58,947 nt of DNA from an uncultured Alphaproteobacteria bacterium (GCA_902589475.1 CACITD010000009.1:1-58947); one strand, 5' to 3'; positions 1 to 9,121 are shown, numbered from the stretch's first letter. Program-made: numbers and translations. Notes: generated by a model not told the origin, from the sequence alone.

Positions 1-25
1 CGTCTACCAATTCCGCCACCTGGGC
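1..25 (-). tRNA. tRNA-Leu, 5' part only
   Basis: The reverse complement reads GCCCAGGTGGCGGAATTGG followed by TAGACG, the acceptor strand, D-stem and D-loop start typical of bacterial leucine tRNAs. The rest of the molecule, including the anticodon, lies beyond the left edge, so the isoacceptor cannot be told. Confidence 0.85.
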
Positions 26-41
26 TGGATCGGTAAAAGAC

Positions 42-47
42 ATTATA
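42..47 (-). promoter_or_regulatory. possible -10 box of the tRNA-Leu promoter
   Basis: On the minus strand a perfect TATAAT lies 16 bases upstream of the tRNA 5' end, a fitting distance. A TTGACT lies further upstream (59-64), but the spacer is only 11 bases, so it is unlikely to be the matching -35 box. The call rests on the -10 hexamer alone. Confidence 0.35.
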
Positions 48-78
48 AAGATGTCTATAGTCAATACTTTTGATACAT

Positions 79-94
79 TTCTTGTAGACAAGAA
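79..94. repeat. short inverted repeat upstream of the epimerase gene
   Basis: TTCTTG-TAGA-CAAGAA forms a perfect 6 bp inverted repeat between the divergent tRNA-Leu and NDUFA9-like genes. It could be an operator or a small hairpin; no T-run follows on either strand, so it is not a standard terminator. Confidence 0.35.
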
Positions 95-198
95 TTATCG
101 GGATGGATTTCAGCTTCAAAATGCCTTATTTAATTGGCTAAACAAAGAAGTGGCATTCTTCATTTTTTAATTACGATTGTATTTAGGAGAGTTTGGCG

Positions 199-1158
199 AT
201 GAAGGATAAAGTCGTAGCCGTTGTAGGCGGAGCAGGCTTTATAGGCCGTAATGTGGTCCGTGAGTTATGCAAGAAAGGCGTAAGAGTTAACGTTGGCTGC
301 CGTGATACCGAGTCGGCGAAGTTTTTGCGCTCGATGGGCGACGTAGGGCAAGTTAATTTAGTCAAAGTAAATGTCGCAAACTACGATCAAATGGCTAGGC
401 TAATAGAGGGTGCTGACCATGTTATTTCTCTTGTTGGGATTTTGCATGAGACGAAAGGTAATACGTTTGAAACGGTTCAAGCTAAAGGCCCGATGCTTGT
501 CGGAAAAATAGCCCGGGAAAAAAATGTACGATCTTTGGTGCATGTGTCCGCAATTGGTGCAGATATAAACTCAAAGTCTCTATATGCGTCGTCTAAGGGA
601 TTGGGTGAAACATATATAAGAGATGAATTCGAAAAGACGGTAATCCTTCGCCCAAGCATTATCTTTGGGCCGGATGATAATTTTTTTAATAGATTTGCAA
701 ATTTAGCGGCATTCGCACCTTTTCTCCCATTAATCGGGGGAGGGACTACAAAATTCCAACCTGTATACGTACAGGATGTAGCTTCAGCCATAATGGTTGC
801 ATTAGAGGATAGCGCAAAAGTTGGGAACGACTATGAGTTAGGAGGACCTTCGATTTATTCGTTTAGAGAACTGTTAGAATTGTTGGAGAAGCACACACTA
901 AGAAAACGACCGCTTGTTAATATTCCCTTTTTTCTAGCTAGCCTTCAGGCGAAATTGTTAGAAAACTTACCTAATCCTCCGCTTACCCGGGATCAAGTCC
1001 AATTATTAAAGACAGACAATATAGTATCGGAAAATGCACTAACGCTGCAGGATCTTGGCATTTCTCCTACGTCGTGTGAGGCAGTCTTACCAACATACTT
1101 GGATCGTTTTAGGCCAGGTGGCAGATATAATCGATCTCGTTTGACCACCAGCTCATAG
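199..1158 (+). CDS. NDUFA9-like NAD(P)-binding epimerase/dehydratase family protein
   Basis: This is an atypical short-chain dehydrogenase of the complex I NDUFA9 subunit family. The N-terminus carries the dinucleotide-binding motif GGAGFIG within the first 20 residues, followed by a Rossmann fold with a VHVSAIGA strand and a YASSKGLGE segment that resembles the SDR Tyr/Lys pair. Bacterial relatives are thought to bind NAD(P)H and are linked to ubiquinone or respiratory functions; the exact substrate is unknown. I start it at ATG 199, nine bases after AGGAG, rather than at TTG 193, which lies too close to that site. Its last 6 bases overlap the convergent uppP gene. Confidence 0.85.
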   Translation: MKDKVVAVVGGAGFIGRNVVRELCKKGVRVNVGCRDTESAKFLRSMGDVGQVNLVKVNVANYDQMARLIEGADHVISLVGILHETKGNTFETVQAKGPMLVGKIAREKNVRSLVHVSAIGADINSKSLYASSKGLGETYIRDEFEKTVILRPSIIFGPDDNFFNRFANLAAFAPFLPLIGGGTTKFQPVYVQDVASAIMVALEDSAKVGNDYELGGPSIYSFRELLELLEKHTLRKRPLVNIPFFLASLQAKLLENLPNPPLTRDQVQLLKTDNIVSENALTLQDLGISPTSCEAVLPTYLDRFRPGGRYNRSRLTTSS

Positions 1159-1950
1159 ATATACCCATGCAAGCAATAAAGCTCCCATAACTATTCGGTA
1201 TACTACGAAAGGCATAAATCCAGCTCTATTTAGCCACTTCATCATGATTGAAATTGACGCAAGTGCGGCACAAAATGAAATGCCAGCCGCAATCAAGAAA
1301 TCAATTCCGAGATTGACGTCATCGGAAAAGAATATATCGAGGCCTTTTAAAACGCTAGCGCCCAAAATAGCTGGGATTGCTAATAATAATGAAAAGCGTG
1401 CCGCGGAAGCTCTTTCATACCCCAAAAAACGAGCTGCTGTAATTGTTACGCCAGCTCGACTAGCTCCAGGGATTAACGCAAGTATTTGAGCAAAGCCAAT
1501 TAACAAGGCGTCGAAATATTTCATATGTTGAAATCTATTTAGCGTCATACCGATTCTATCGGAAAACCCGAGTAGAATACCGAATAGAATAGTAGCCCAA
1601 CCGATAACTTCGATGTTTCTTGTAAGGTCCTGCATTACAGTTGAAACTAAGAATCCAACTACTATTAACGGAATGGAGGCAATCAATAATAAGTAAAGGA
1701 GAGGAGGGGTGCTAGATCCCCCAGGCCTCGCCAGTTGCCCCAGTTCTAGTAAAATTCGTCCAATATCTCGCCACAGAAAGATAAGAACAGCTAGCAGGGA
1801 GCCAGCATGAACGGCAACATCAATCGTAATTCCTTGATCTTGCCAGTCAAGTAATTTAGGGAAAATTATGAGGTGTCCCGAAGAAGAAATTGGTAAAAAT
1901 TCGGTTAAGCCTTGGATTAACGCCAATATGGTTAAATGAGTTAGAGGCAA
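1153..1950 (-). CDS. uppP: undecaprenyl-diphosphatase UppP (BacA)
   Basis: An integral membrane enzyme that dephosphorylates undecaprenyl diphosphate, recycling the lipid carrier for peptidoglycan and other surface polymers; it is also tied to bacitracin resistance. Both signature regions are present: QGLTEFLPISSSGH near residues 13-26 and PGASRAGVT in the second half, with many hydrophobic segments. The first glutamate of the E. coli ExxxE pair is Gln13 here, a common variant in this family. The length of 265 residues is normal. It is convergent with the NDUFA9-like gene, overlapping by 6 bases. Confidence 0.96.
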   Translation of the reverse strand: MPLTHLTILALIQGLTEFLPISSSGHLIIFPKLLDWQDQGITIDVAVHAGSLLAVLIFLWRDIGRILLELGQLARPGGSSTPPLLYLLLIASIPLIVVGFLVSTVMQDLTRNIEVIGWATILFGILLGFSDRIGMTLNRFQHMKYFDALLIGFAQILALIPGASRAGVTITAARFLGYERASAARFSLLLAIPAILGASVLKGLDIFFSDDVNLGIDFLIAAGISFCAALASISIMMKWLNRAGFMPFVVYRIVMGALLLAWVYL

Positions 1951-2060
1951 AATAATTCCAATAAGTCTAATGGTGGAAATACGCTAACCGACAACCCACT
2001 CTAGGTTTCCTCGTGTGGATTCCTTACATATTGGTTGCAAACAATAAATTCGTCTAGCAC

Positions 2061-3227
2061 TTAATTTTTTGGGACCATTATATGCGGTGCAGCCCCTACT
2101 TCCCAGTCCTGAGCGTTCGGTCTGTTTCCCTCTTCGTTCGAAAAAGCTTCTGGCCAAAGGTTTGGGTTAGCACGTTTGTAGGCTTCTGGATAAAAAACGT
2201 CTGCTCCTAATTCAAATGCAGCACGCCATGGCCAACGCGGTTCATACAAAAGGCCTCTAGCTATGGCTATCATATCGCATGAACTATCGGCTATAAGTTT
2301 TTCTGCCAACCTTGGATCTCTTATCATTCCAACTGCCATAGTTGGAATATTCGTGGCATGTTTCACGGCCTTTGCAAGGTGTGCTTGGTAACCTGGCCCG
2401 ACCTTTGGTCTTGCCATACTGTTTCCACCTCCGGAGATATCAAAAAAATCGCAACCTACATCCTTTAGGGCTTTCCCAAATGTTATGGCGTCTTCGGTGG
2501 TAAGACCCTGATCGTCCCAATCTGTTCCATTGAACCTTACGCCCATTGGTTTCTTGTCAGGCCAGGCATCGCGCATTTGAGTGAATAACTCTAATGGATA
2601 GCGCATTCTATTAATAATATCGCCCCCATACTCGTCTTCGCGGCGATTTGCTATTGGTGAAAGGAATGAACTCACTAAATAACCATGTGCTCCATGTAAT
2701 TCGATAGCGTCGAAACCTATGCGCTCGCAACGTTGTACGGCTTCAGTATGGGCACGAGTAACTTCGTCCATAATATCACGCGTCATGGATAGTGGCCTGG
2801 GCCATTCGTTTCCAAATGGAATATCAGAAGGGGCAATCGTCTCCCAAGGTTCTTCTCCTCCTGATAAAGGTTTCCCGCCCTTATGTGGCGGACTAGCTGA
2901 AGCTTTTCGACCGGCATGACCCAACTGTATGGCGATTGGCGTATTCCCAAATTGTTTACAAACTCTCACTAAATTGGCCATATCGGCTTCTGTTTTGTCA
3001 TCATATAATCCTAGGCATCCATGAGTAATTCGGCCCCGTGGTTCGACTGCCGTAGCCTCAAAGATAAGCAATCCAGCGCCAGATTGCGCCAACTGTCCTA
3101 AATGTATTAAATGCCAGTCGGTTGGCGAGCCATTAGATCCGCTGTACTGGCACATTGGCGCGACAATAATTCGATTTGGTAGGGTCAGTCCTCGGAGTTC
3201 AAGTTCTTCAAAAAGGGGCGATGTCAT
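2061..3227 (-). CDS. Old Yellow Enzyme family NADH:flavin oxidoreductase (YqjM-like)
   Basis: An FMN-dependent TIM-barrel ene-reductase of 388 residues that reduces activated C=C bonds of enals, enones or nitro compounds with NAD(P)H. The motif APMCQYS places Cys26 and Tyr28 exactly as in the YqjM (thermophilic-like) subclass. HAGRKAS follows near residue 110, and HGAHGYL carries the substrate-binding histidine pair. The C-terminal phosphate-binding part of the barrel is complete. It is followed 17 bases upstream by the quinone oxidoreductase gene in the same direction, so the two are probably cotranscribed and may act on the same kind of electrophiles. Confidence 0.93.
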   Translation of the reverse strand: MTSPLFEELELRGLTLPNRIIVAPMCQYSGSNGSPTDWHLIHLGQLAQSGAGLLIFEATAVEPRGRITHGCLGLYDDKTEADMANLVRVCKQFGNTPIAIQLGHAGRKASASPPHKGGKPLSGGEEPWETIAPSDIPFGNEWPRPLSMTRDIMDEVTRAHTEAVQRCERIGFDAIELHGAHGYLVSSFLSPIANRREDEYGGDIINRMRYPLELFTQMRDAWPDKKPMGVRFNGTDWDDQGLTTEDAITFGKALKDVGCDFFDISGGGNSMARPKVGPGYQAHLAKAVKHATNIPTMAVGMIRDPRLAEKLIADSSCDMIAIARGLLYEPRWPWRAAFELGADVFYPEAYKRANPNLWPEAFSNEEGNRPNAQDWEVGAAPHIMVPKN

Positions 3228-3244
3228 GAATTTACCAATCTAAA

Positions 3245-4279
3245 TTAAGATATTTTTAATCGTTTAGCTTCTTCATCAAAAACAAGGGCAACTCTGCCTA
3301 AAGCTTTTCTGGAAAGTACTGTTTCCATCGCCTCTTGAAATTGCTGAATGGAAAAACAATGGCTCACACGAGGCTTAATTAGTCCTGCGGTTTGCCATTT
3401 AAACAATTCAGCCATACTTTCTTTCATCTGTTCTGAGAAATGCTCTCGCATATCTATAGGACTCCAGCCGAAGTAGTAGCCTAAATTTAGACCAACAACC
3501 GTGATATTTTTTACCAGTAGGATGTTCGCTGGTATTTGCTGTATGCTGCCGGCTGCAAACCCAACAGGCATTATTTTACCCTGGGGAGCGATGCATCGAA
3601 GTGATTCAAGAAAAACATCTCCACCAACAGGATCATAAACGATGTTAGCTCCCAAGTTATTAGTGAGTGCTAGAACTTGTTCTCTAAAACCTCCATCATT
3701 ATAGTTGATGGTGAAATCTGCTCCATGCCCTTCTGCTATTTTTCTCTTATCTTCGCTTCCCACGGTGGCGATAACCGTGGCTCCTTTAATTTTTGAAATT
3801 TCGATAGCAGCTATACCTACTCCTCCTGCTGCTCCGTGGACCAGAACAAATTGACCTTCTTTCACTTGAAGCAGATGTGGCCATACTAAAGCGGCGTATG
3901 ATGTCAGATATGAGTTTGTAAAGCATATTGCCTCATTGAATGGTAAACTGTCGGGTATTTTAAATACATTACTCGAGTGGGCTACGGCCTCTTCGGCTTG
4001 CCCTCCCCAGTCTAGGACAGCACAAACTCGGTCGCCAATTTGCATATCCGTTACGTCTGAACCAACATCGGTGACGTAGCCAGAGCACTCAGTCCCGGGA
4101 ATAAATGGTAGAGGGGGTTTTCTTTGGTATTTTCCTGCAACAACAAGGCTAGTTGCAAAACTAACACCAGCCGCTTGAACCTTTATTCTAACTTGGCGCG
4201 GTCCCATTTCTGGCCTTGGGCAATTCTCTATGGTTAAGTTTTTGAAATCGGTAAACTCCTTTACAAGAACGCCCAACAT
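3245..4279 (-). CDS. zinc-free NADPH:quinone oxidoreductase (MDR superfamily)
   Basis: A medium-chain dehydrogenase/reductase of the quinone oxidoreductase class, about 344 residues. The N-terminal GroES-like domain lacks catalytic zinc cysteines, and the Rossmann domain has the AAGGVG cofactor motif in LVHGAAGGVGIAA. Family members reduce quinones or enoyl thioesters with NADPH. I prefer ATG 4279, which has AAAGG eight bases upstream, over GTG 4288. The stop is 17 bases before the start of the OYE gene in transcription order, so this gene is the first of a two-gene unit. The true substrate is not visible from sequence. Confidence 0.9.
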   Translation of the reverse strand: MLGVLVKEFTDFKNLTIENCPRPEMGPRQVRIKVQAAGVSFATSLVVAGKYQRKPPLPFIPGTECSGYVTDVGSDVTDMQIGDRVCAVLDWGGQAEEAVAHSSNVFKIPDSLPFNEAICFTNSYLTSYAALVWPHLLQVKEGQFVLVHGAAGGVGIAAIEISKIKGATVIATVGSEDKRKIAEGHGADFTINYNDGGFREQVLALTNNLGANIVYDPVGGDVFLESLRCIAPQGKIMPVGFAAGSIQQIPANILLVKNITVVGLNLGYYFGWSPIDMREHFSEQMKESMAELFKWQTAGLIKPRVSHCFSIQQFQEAMETVLSRKALGRVALVFDEEAKRLKIS

Positions 4280-4390
4280 TGAAAACACCTTTTATTCTGA
4301 AAAGAGAATAGAAAAATTTGCGATGAAAAACCGAAAGATTATTAGTAGTAAAATGACTCTAGTTCAAGTGATTATCTATTTTGGCTCTAT

Positions 4391-4404
4391 CTTAATTAAT
4401 TAAG
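4391..4404. repeat. 14 bp palindrome between divergent genes
   Basis: CTTAATTAATTAAG is a perfect palindrome in the 166-base gap between the divergent quinone oxidoreductase and nudC genes. It may be an operator, but AT-rich palindromes also arise by chance. Confidence 0.3.
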
Positions 4405-4445
4405 TTTAGTTGGACCAAGAAAAATATTTTGTTCATCTGTAGTAA

Positions 4446-5423
4446 ATGACTTTAATCATATATAGTTGGGGGATGGTCGATAATTATCCTTTTCATCTAT
4501 TCAACGGTTTCCCAAACCTATACGGCTTTAGTGGACTTGATCGAAGATCAGTCGAAAGAGAAGAACCAAATTTGAAAAAGAAGCTATTAAATGATCCAAA
4601 TACTCGTTTTGTTTTGAATTGGCGATCAAAATCGTTAATTTCCGAGCCGACTTTGGGCTATCCCAGTGCCGTAAAATTGAAATTAGAAGAAATTCCACCA
4701 AATTTTAAAGTCACAGACCAATATGTTTTTTTGGGCCAAAAAGATGCTCTTTGGTTCATTGGCATTGATATTTCCACTGTTGATGAATTTGAGCTTAATA
4801 AGGGGCTCCCGGAAGACAGTTCTTTCCGAGATTTACGCGAGGTGGGGTCAATCTTGGACCGTTTTGACGCATGTCTTTTATCTTATTGTCGAGCAATATT
4901 TTATTGGCAACAAAATAATAAATTCTGCGGTGTCTGCGGTAGTAAAACAGTGATATCTAAAGCCGGACACCAAATTGATTGTAAAGAGATCACTTGCAGG
5001 AAACCGGTTTTCCCTCGAACTGACCCTGCTGTTATCATGTTAGTATATGATGATGATCGAATATTGCTTGGACGTCAGAGCGTTTGGAAGAAGGGCATGT
5101 ACTCAACTTTAGCGGGTTTTTTAGAGCCAGGCGAGACGTTGGAAGAAGCGGTAGCACGCGAGGTTTTTGAGGAAGCGAATATAGAGGTGGAAGATGTATC
5201 TTATCACTCGTCGCAACCATGGCCTTTTCCGGCATCCATAATGCTTGGATTTTATGCGAAAGCTAGATCGACGGAAATTCGTCGGAATGACGAAGAGGTC
5301 GAGGATGTCCAGTGGTTTACTAGGGGCGAGGTTCGTCAATTTTCAAAACTCGGTAAGTCTTTGCCTCGAAAAGATTCAATCGCCCGTTGTTTAATAGAAG
5401 ATTGGCTCAGAAACGATTACTGA
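4446..5423 (+). CDS. nudC: NAD+ diphosphatase / RNA deNADding Nudix hydrolase NudC
   Basis: Hydrolyses NAD(H) to NMN(H) and AMP and, in known members, removes NAD caps from RNA 5' ends. The order of domains fits NudC: an N-terminal domain, a zinc ribbon with Cys161, Cys164, Cys179 and Cys184, then the Nudix domain with the box running from Gly224 to about Glu246 (GFLEPGETLEEA then REVFEEA). SQPWPFPAS just after the box is the NudC-specific signature. The length of 325 residues is within range. No clear ribosome binding site precedes ATG 4446; Met10 has a G-rich stretch directly against it, so the start is uncertain. Confidence 0.94.
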   Translation: MTLIIYSWGMVDNYPFHLFNGFPNLYGFSGLDRRSVEREEPNLKKKLLNDPNTRFVLNWRSKSLISEPTLGYPSAVKLKLEEIPPNFKVTDQYVFLGQKDALWFIGIDISTVDEFELNKGLPEDSSFRDLREVGSILDRFDACLLSYCRAIFYWQQNNKFCGVCGSKTVISKAGHQIDCKEITCRKPVFPRTDPAVIMLVYDDDRILLGRQSVWKKGMYSTLAGFLEPGETLEEAVAREVFEEANIEVEDVSYHSSQPWPFPASIMLGFYAKARSTEIRRNDEEVEDVQWFTRGEVRQFSKLGKSLPRKDSIARCLIEDWLRNDY

Positions 5424-5462
5424 CAAGTCATTTGTTTACTGCATTGAAGTGTTATGCGAATA

Positions 5463-6026
5463 TCAAACTCTATCTTTTTTTCTGTAAAAAAATAGGCGTG
5501 TTACGCCGTATTTCTGTATTTTAAAACACTCCAACCAGGATGGATGATCTGGTTCTTTAGTTGACCCATGTTCAAGTACTAAGATCGTCTCTTCACCAAT
5601 CCACCCCTTCTTTTCAAATGCTTCCATGCAAGGGTAAGCCAAATCTAGTTCGTAAGGTGGATCCATAATCACCAGCCCCGCTTCTTCTGTCGCTGGGATG
5701 TCTATTGTACAGGCGTCGGCACGAATTATTCTTGCTCTGTGGTGGTAGTCTAACTTACGGATGTTCTGTTCAAGCGTTTTTATTGCATCTTGGTCATTTT
5801 CGATAAAAATTGAAAGAGCGGCACCTCTTGATAACGCCTCTAAGCCCAAGGCACCACTCCCCGCAAACGCATCTATAACAATTCTTCGCGTGATAATGTT
5901 AATAAACTGATGGCCAGATAGAATATTGAAGAGCGCTTCTTTCACTCTGCCGCGAGTTGGCCGGGTGTTAGTGCCTTTAGGTGTTAGAAGCTTTGCTCCG
6001 CGCCTTTCTCCGGATATGATGCGCAT
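5463..6026 (-). CDS. rsmD: 16S rRNA (guanine(966)-N(2))-methyltransferase RsmD
   Basis: Methylates G966 of 16S rRNA in the 30S head. The protein starts [13 protein letters not shown] as is typical, has the SAM-binding loop [10 protein letters not shown] at residues 52-61, and the catalytic DPPY at 122-125, where the family usually has D/NPPY. The length of 187 residues is normal. Its start lies 50 bases inside the end of the upstream rluB-like gene in another frame; GCGGGG five bases before the ATG could be its ribosome binding site. It is the last gene of the rluB-rsmD pair. Confidence 0.95.
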   Translation of the reverse strand: MRIISGERRGAKLLTPKGTNTRPTRGRVKEALFNILSGHQFINIITRRIVIDAFAGSGALGLEALSRGAALSIFIENDQDAIKTLEQNIRKLDYHHRARIIRADACTIDIPATEEAGLVIMDPPYELDLAYPCMEAFEKKGWIGEETILVLEHGSTKEPDHPSWLECFKIQKYGVTRLFFYRKKDRV

Positions 6027-6816
6027 TTTTGCCCCGCATAACTTTTATATTTGTATTTTGACTTCCTTTAAAAATAGAAAGTTGCTCCTTTAATTTGTTC
6101 TCGGGCACCTCCTCCACTGCTCCGGCAGACAAGCTACCCAGTTGGAATGGTCCAAAAGCTACACGGATTAATCTATTCACCTGTAAGTCGATAGAGTCCA
6201 TTAATTTGCGTATCTCTCGATTTTTGCCCTCGCTTAATGCAATATTTAGCCAAGCATTGCTGCCAGTTTGTCTTTCGAGCTCTATCTGTATGGGCTTGTA
6301 TTTTACACCTTCTAAGGTTACTCCAAGTCTAAGTTTATCGAAACCACTTATCTGCGGTCTTCCATAAACTCGCACTTTATATTGCCGCAACCAGTTAGTA
6401 GATGGGGCCTCTAACAGATGCGCTAACTCCCCATTATTTGTTAGAAGGATAAGCCCCTCAGAATCTAGGTCAAGTCGTCCCACCGAGACCACCCTTGGCA
6501 TTTCATTTGGTAAATTTTCAAAAATTGTTTTCCTGCCCTCCGTATCTTTATTCGATGTTATTTGACCGCGCGGTTTGTAATAACGCCAAAGTTTAGTTTT
6601 CTCCTTTCGAGGAATAGGCTTTCCATCGACTAATATTTTATTTTTATTGGAAACATTGATAGCCGGCGTATTGATTACCTTGTTATCAATAGAGACTCGC
6701 CCGGCATTAATCCACCTTTCGGCTTCCCGACGCGAACATAGCCCTGCACGAGCTAGTCTTTTTGATATCCTTTCCTCGGTATCGATGTCATTGAATAGAG
6801 TTTTGAACTTTACCAT
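5977..6816 (-). CDS. rluB: RluB/RsuA-family pseudouridine synthase
   Basis: Isomerises a specific uridine in rRNA, by family most likely in the peptidyl-transferase region of 23S rRNA (RluB), though RluE/RsuA specificity cannot be excluded. An S4 RNA-binding domain occupies residues 15-60 ([19 protein letters not shown]), and the catalytic loop [10 protein letters not shown] places the nucleophilic Asp at residue 116. A basic C-terminal tail of lysines and arginines is typical. The last 50 bases also encode the start of RsmD, a longer overlap than usual; the pairing of these two genes is common in alphaproteobacteria. Confidence 0.9.
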   Translation of the reverse strand: MVKFKTLFNDIDTEERISKRLARAGLCSRREAERWINAGRVSIDNKVINTPAINVSNKNKILVDGKPIPRKEKTKLWRYYKPRGQITSNKDTEGRKTIFENLPNEMPRVVSVGRLDLDSEGLILLTNNGELAHLLEAPSTNWLRQYKVRVYGRPQISGFDKLRLGVTLEGVKYKPIQIELERQTGSNAWLNIALSEGKNREIRKLMDSIDLQVNRLIRVAFGPFQLGSLSAGAVEEVPENKLKEQLSIFKGSQNTNIKVMRGKNAHHIRRKARSKASNT

Positions 6817-6874
6817 CTGAAATCTCTGTTTATGATCTAAACGAATTAGTTTGGGTGGAAAGTCGATACCTTAT

Positions 6875-7417
6875 CTAGGCCTTGTTTGCTTTTTTGCGAA
6901 CCCAAGCAGGTGCGCCAAAAACTGGAGTAGGCAGCGTGGTTGTTGGTCCACCTGGTCGGTGAGGCCGCGGAGAAAACCTACCCATGCTCAGTAGTCTATC
7001 GTACATTATGAGCGCTCCTGCTAACCCAACATTGATTGAAAATTTCATAGGAATCTTTACTGTATAGTCGCATCGGTCGAGTACGGGGTCAGATAAAATT
7101 CCTCGCTCAGGCCCTAAAATATACGCTGCACATCTTGGGTGGTGGAAGCTGGGGAGCTCAATGGCATCTTCGGTAATCTCTACTCCAACTAGTTTGCATT
7201 CTTTTGGTAATAGTAGGTTTTCTGCGCTATCAAATGAATAAAATGGTGTGTTCTTGTAAGCACTTGAAGTATCTACGGAGTTCACACTGTTAAGATCGAT
7301 TGCCTCGGACACAGTGAAGATAAAGTTGGCGCCAAAAGCATGAGCTGTTCTAGCAACAGCCCCAAAATTGCTTTGCTTGCTAATTCCTTCGACACCTATT
7401 CCAAAATATCCTCTCAT
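6875..7417 (-). CDS. SpoU/TrmH-family RNA 2'-O-methyltransferase
   Basis: A SPOUT-fold SAM-dependent RNA methyltransferase of 180 residues. The three SpoU motifs are visible: KQSNFGAVARTAHAFGA near residues 14-30 with the catalytic Asn and Arg, LGPERGI near 101-107, and IPMKFSINVGLAGAL near 122-136, where the usual SLNV is SINV. There is no N-terminal L30e-like substrate-binding domain, so it is of the short type such as TrmL, but the target nucleotide is not clear. The tail after residue 150 is Pro-rich and basic. Confidence 0.87.
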   Translation of the reverse strand: MRGYFGIGVEGISKQSNFGAVARTAHAFGANFIFTVSEAIDLNSVNSVDTSSAYKNTPFYSFDSAENLLLPKECKLVGVEITEDAIELPSFHHPRCAAYILGPERGILSDPVLDRCDYTVKIPMKFSINVGLAGALIMYDRLLSMGRFSPRPHRPGGPTTTLPTPVFGAPAWVRKKANKA

Positions 7418-7491
7418 GACTTCAGGTGTTGCACATATCTACCTCTTGATGCAAGGATGGTCTCTCTTTTATTCAAAAAAGGTCAGGGCTC

Positions 7492-8553
7492 ATGGTGAGC
7501 GAATTAGAAGCAGGTGTTTCGCATACTGTGGATTTCCCGGAAAACAGAAGTGCGCCTATTTTAATAGAGGTGACGCGAGGTGGGATGGTTGAGAGTATTC
7601 ATAGGGGGATTTGTGTTATATCAGACTCAAGTGGATCAATATACAAAAGTTGGGGAGATCATGAACGACCTATATATCCACGATCTGCAATAAAACCACT
7701 TCAAGCCATCCCAGTTGTTGCATCAGGTGCGGCTGACGCACTTAAAATGAGTAGTGCCGAATTAGCGCTCTGTTGTGCCTCTCATTCTGGTGAGAGGGTC
7801 CATACTGAAAAAGTTGCCAGTTGGTTAAAACGATTGGGGTTGGACGATACAAATTTAGAATGTGGGCCGCAGATGCCAACGGATCAAAAAACGGCCGAAA
7901 AGCTGATTCAATCGGGAAAAAACCCTTTATCTTTGCACAATAATTGTTCCGGAAAGCACGCTGGTATGCTCTCAACTGCGATACACAACAAACAACCCAC
8001 GTTAGGATATACAAAAGCAGATCATCCTGTTCAATCAGATTTGATAAGGCTTATGAGTAGTCTTGGTGATTTGGATCTTTCGAAGACTGCGAGAGGTTTA
8101 GATGGATGCGGAATACCTGTTTTTGGAATTCCAGTAAAGTCTGTGGCTCTTGCAATGGCGAAATTTGCTGACCCTGATATCTTAAGCCAGTCTGCGAAAG
8201 AAGCATGCATTCAAATTCGAGAGGCGTGCGGCCAAAACCCAATAATGATTTCGGGCACAAACAAGATAAATACTTTAATCCAGGCAGAAACAGTTGATAA
8301 AGCCGTGGTCAAGGGGGGGGCAGAAGGTGTTTACACAGCTGCGATTAATAGTCTTGGTCTGGGGGTCTGCATCAAAGTTGACGATGGGGCGGGCCGAGCT
8401 GCATCTGTCGTGATGTTACATGTCCTTCGTAAGCTGAACATATTGAATGATGAGAGCGTCAAAAAAATAAAAAAATTCGGCGTTAAGGATATCCGCAATT
8501 GGTCAGGAACATTAGTTGGTGAGATAAGAGTTGGCGGGGGTATCTCCTTCTGA
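7492..8553 (+). CDS. Rhizobium-type asparaginase (Asparaginase_II family)
   Basis: Predicted to hydrolyse L-asparagine to aspartate and ammonia. It belongs to the family first known from Rhizobium etli asparaginase II, unrelated to the E. coli enzymes. PRSAIKPLQ carries the Ser65-xx-Lys68 dyad expected at the active site, NNCSGKHAGML carries the Cys and Lys that bind zinc in the R. etli enzyme, and GLDGCGIP supplies the second conserved Cys. The length of 353 residues is normal. A run of eight G bases at 8313-8320 stays in frame. It stands alone on the plus strand, divergent from the SpoU gene, with an AAGG nine bases before the ATG. Confidence 0.9.
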   Translation: MVSELEAGVSHTVDFPENRSAPILIEVTRGGMVESIHRGICVISDSSGSIYKSWGDHERPIYPRSAIKPLQAIPVVASGAADALKMSSAELALCCASHSGERVHTEKVASWLKRLGLDDTNLECGPQMPTDQKTAEKLIQSGKNPLSLHNNCSGKHAGMLSTAIHNKQPTLGYTKADHPVQSDLIRLMSSLGDLDLSKTARGLDGCGIPVFGIPVKSVALAMAKFADPDILSQSAKEACIQIREACGQNPIMISGTNKINTLIQAETVDKAVVKGGAEGVYTAAINSLGLGVCIKVDDGAGRAASVVMLHVLRKLNILNDESVKKIKKFGVKDIRNWSGTLVGEIRVGGGISF

Positions 8554-8919
8554 GCAGTGATTTGTTTTATTATCTCTTTGCATCCGATGAGTCGCTAGCC
8601 AGGCTATCTGATAGATCTCTTGTTTAATTTCCTGAGGCTGTCCAACCTCTTAGAAAAACAGTTTAATTAGTACTGCTTTTTTGAAAATCACTTTAATTAT
8701 GTAATTGATTACTTAAAAAATCTATGCGATGGTGCGGCCTGTTTTTTGTAGAGTAAGTTGTCGCTCGGCCTAATATCTGTGAGGCACAAGCGAAGACGCT
8801 GCATAGGTAGTTGTCCTAACGTATCCTGCAATTTAGTGCTTAACTAGCTCATTGCGAAAGCAATCTTTTGTTGGGTTCTATCTTGCTTCGCGTTTGTTAA
8901 AAGGTTTGAAGGAATTATA
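8554..8919. other. 366-base stretch with no recognised gene
   Basis: I find no convincing reading frame on either strand. The only structure seen is a small stem, ATTGC-GAAA-GCAAT, at 8851-8864 with a GNRA loop followed by CTTTTGTT, which could end a short RNA or be chance. It does not match a small RNA I know. The right part must hold the leader of the next gene. Confidence 0.5.
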
Positions 8920-9117
8920 ATGCCCAGTACTCCAGCCAACGAAATCCCAATTGAAGAGCCGCGCGTTGATGTTCCTAAGGTCAGAAGATGTTTAAGGTGC
9001 GAGACGACTTTTCACAGTCAGTGGGCTGGTGAAAGAATATGTCCTAGGTGCAAGAGCTCTAACACATGGAGAAATGGTTCTCCTCTCGGTTCTGGTGCTT
9101 CAGGCGCCGGTAACTAG
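8920..9117 (+). CDS. small zinc-ribbon protein, function unknown
   Basis: A 65-residue protein with two CxxC knuckles, Cys24/Cys27 (CLRC) and Cys41/Cys44 (CPRC), separated by 13 residues, which should bind one zinc ion. The N-terminus is acidic and Pro-rich, and the C-terminus is a Gly/Ser-rich tail. AAGGAATTATA before the ATG gives a good ribosome binding site, supporting a real gene. I do not recognise a named family; such ribbons often bind nucleic acid or protein partners. It is convergent with the DUF6481-type gene, only 4 bases apart. Confidence 0.7.
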   Translation: MPSTPANEIPIEEPRVDVPKVRRCLRCETTFHSQWAGERICPRCKSSNTWRNGSPLGSGASGAGN

Positions 9118-9121
9118 GCAG

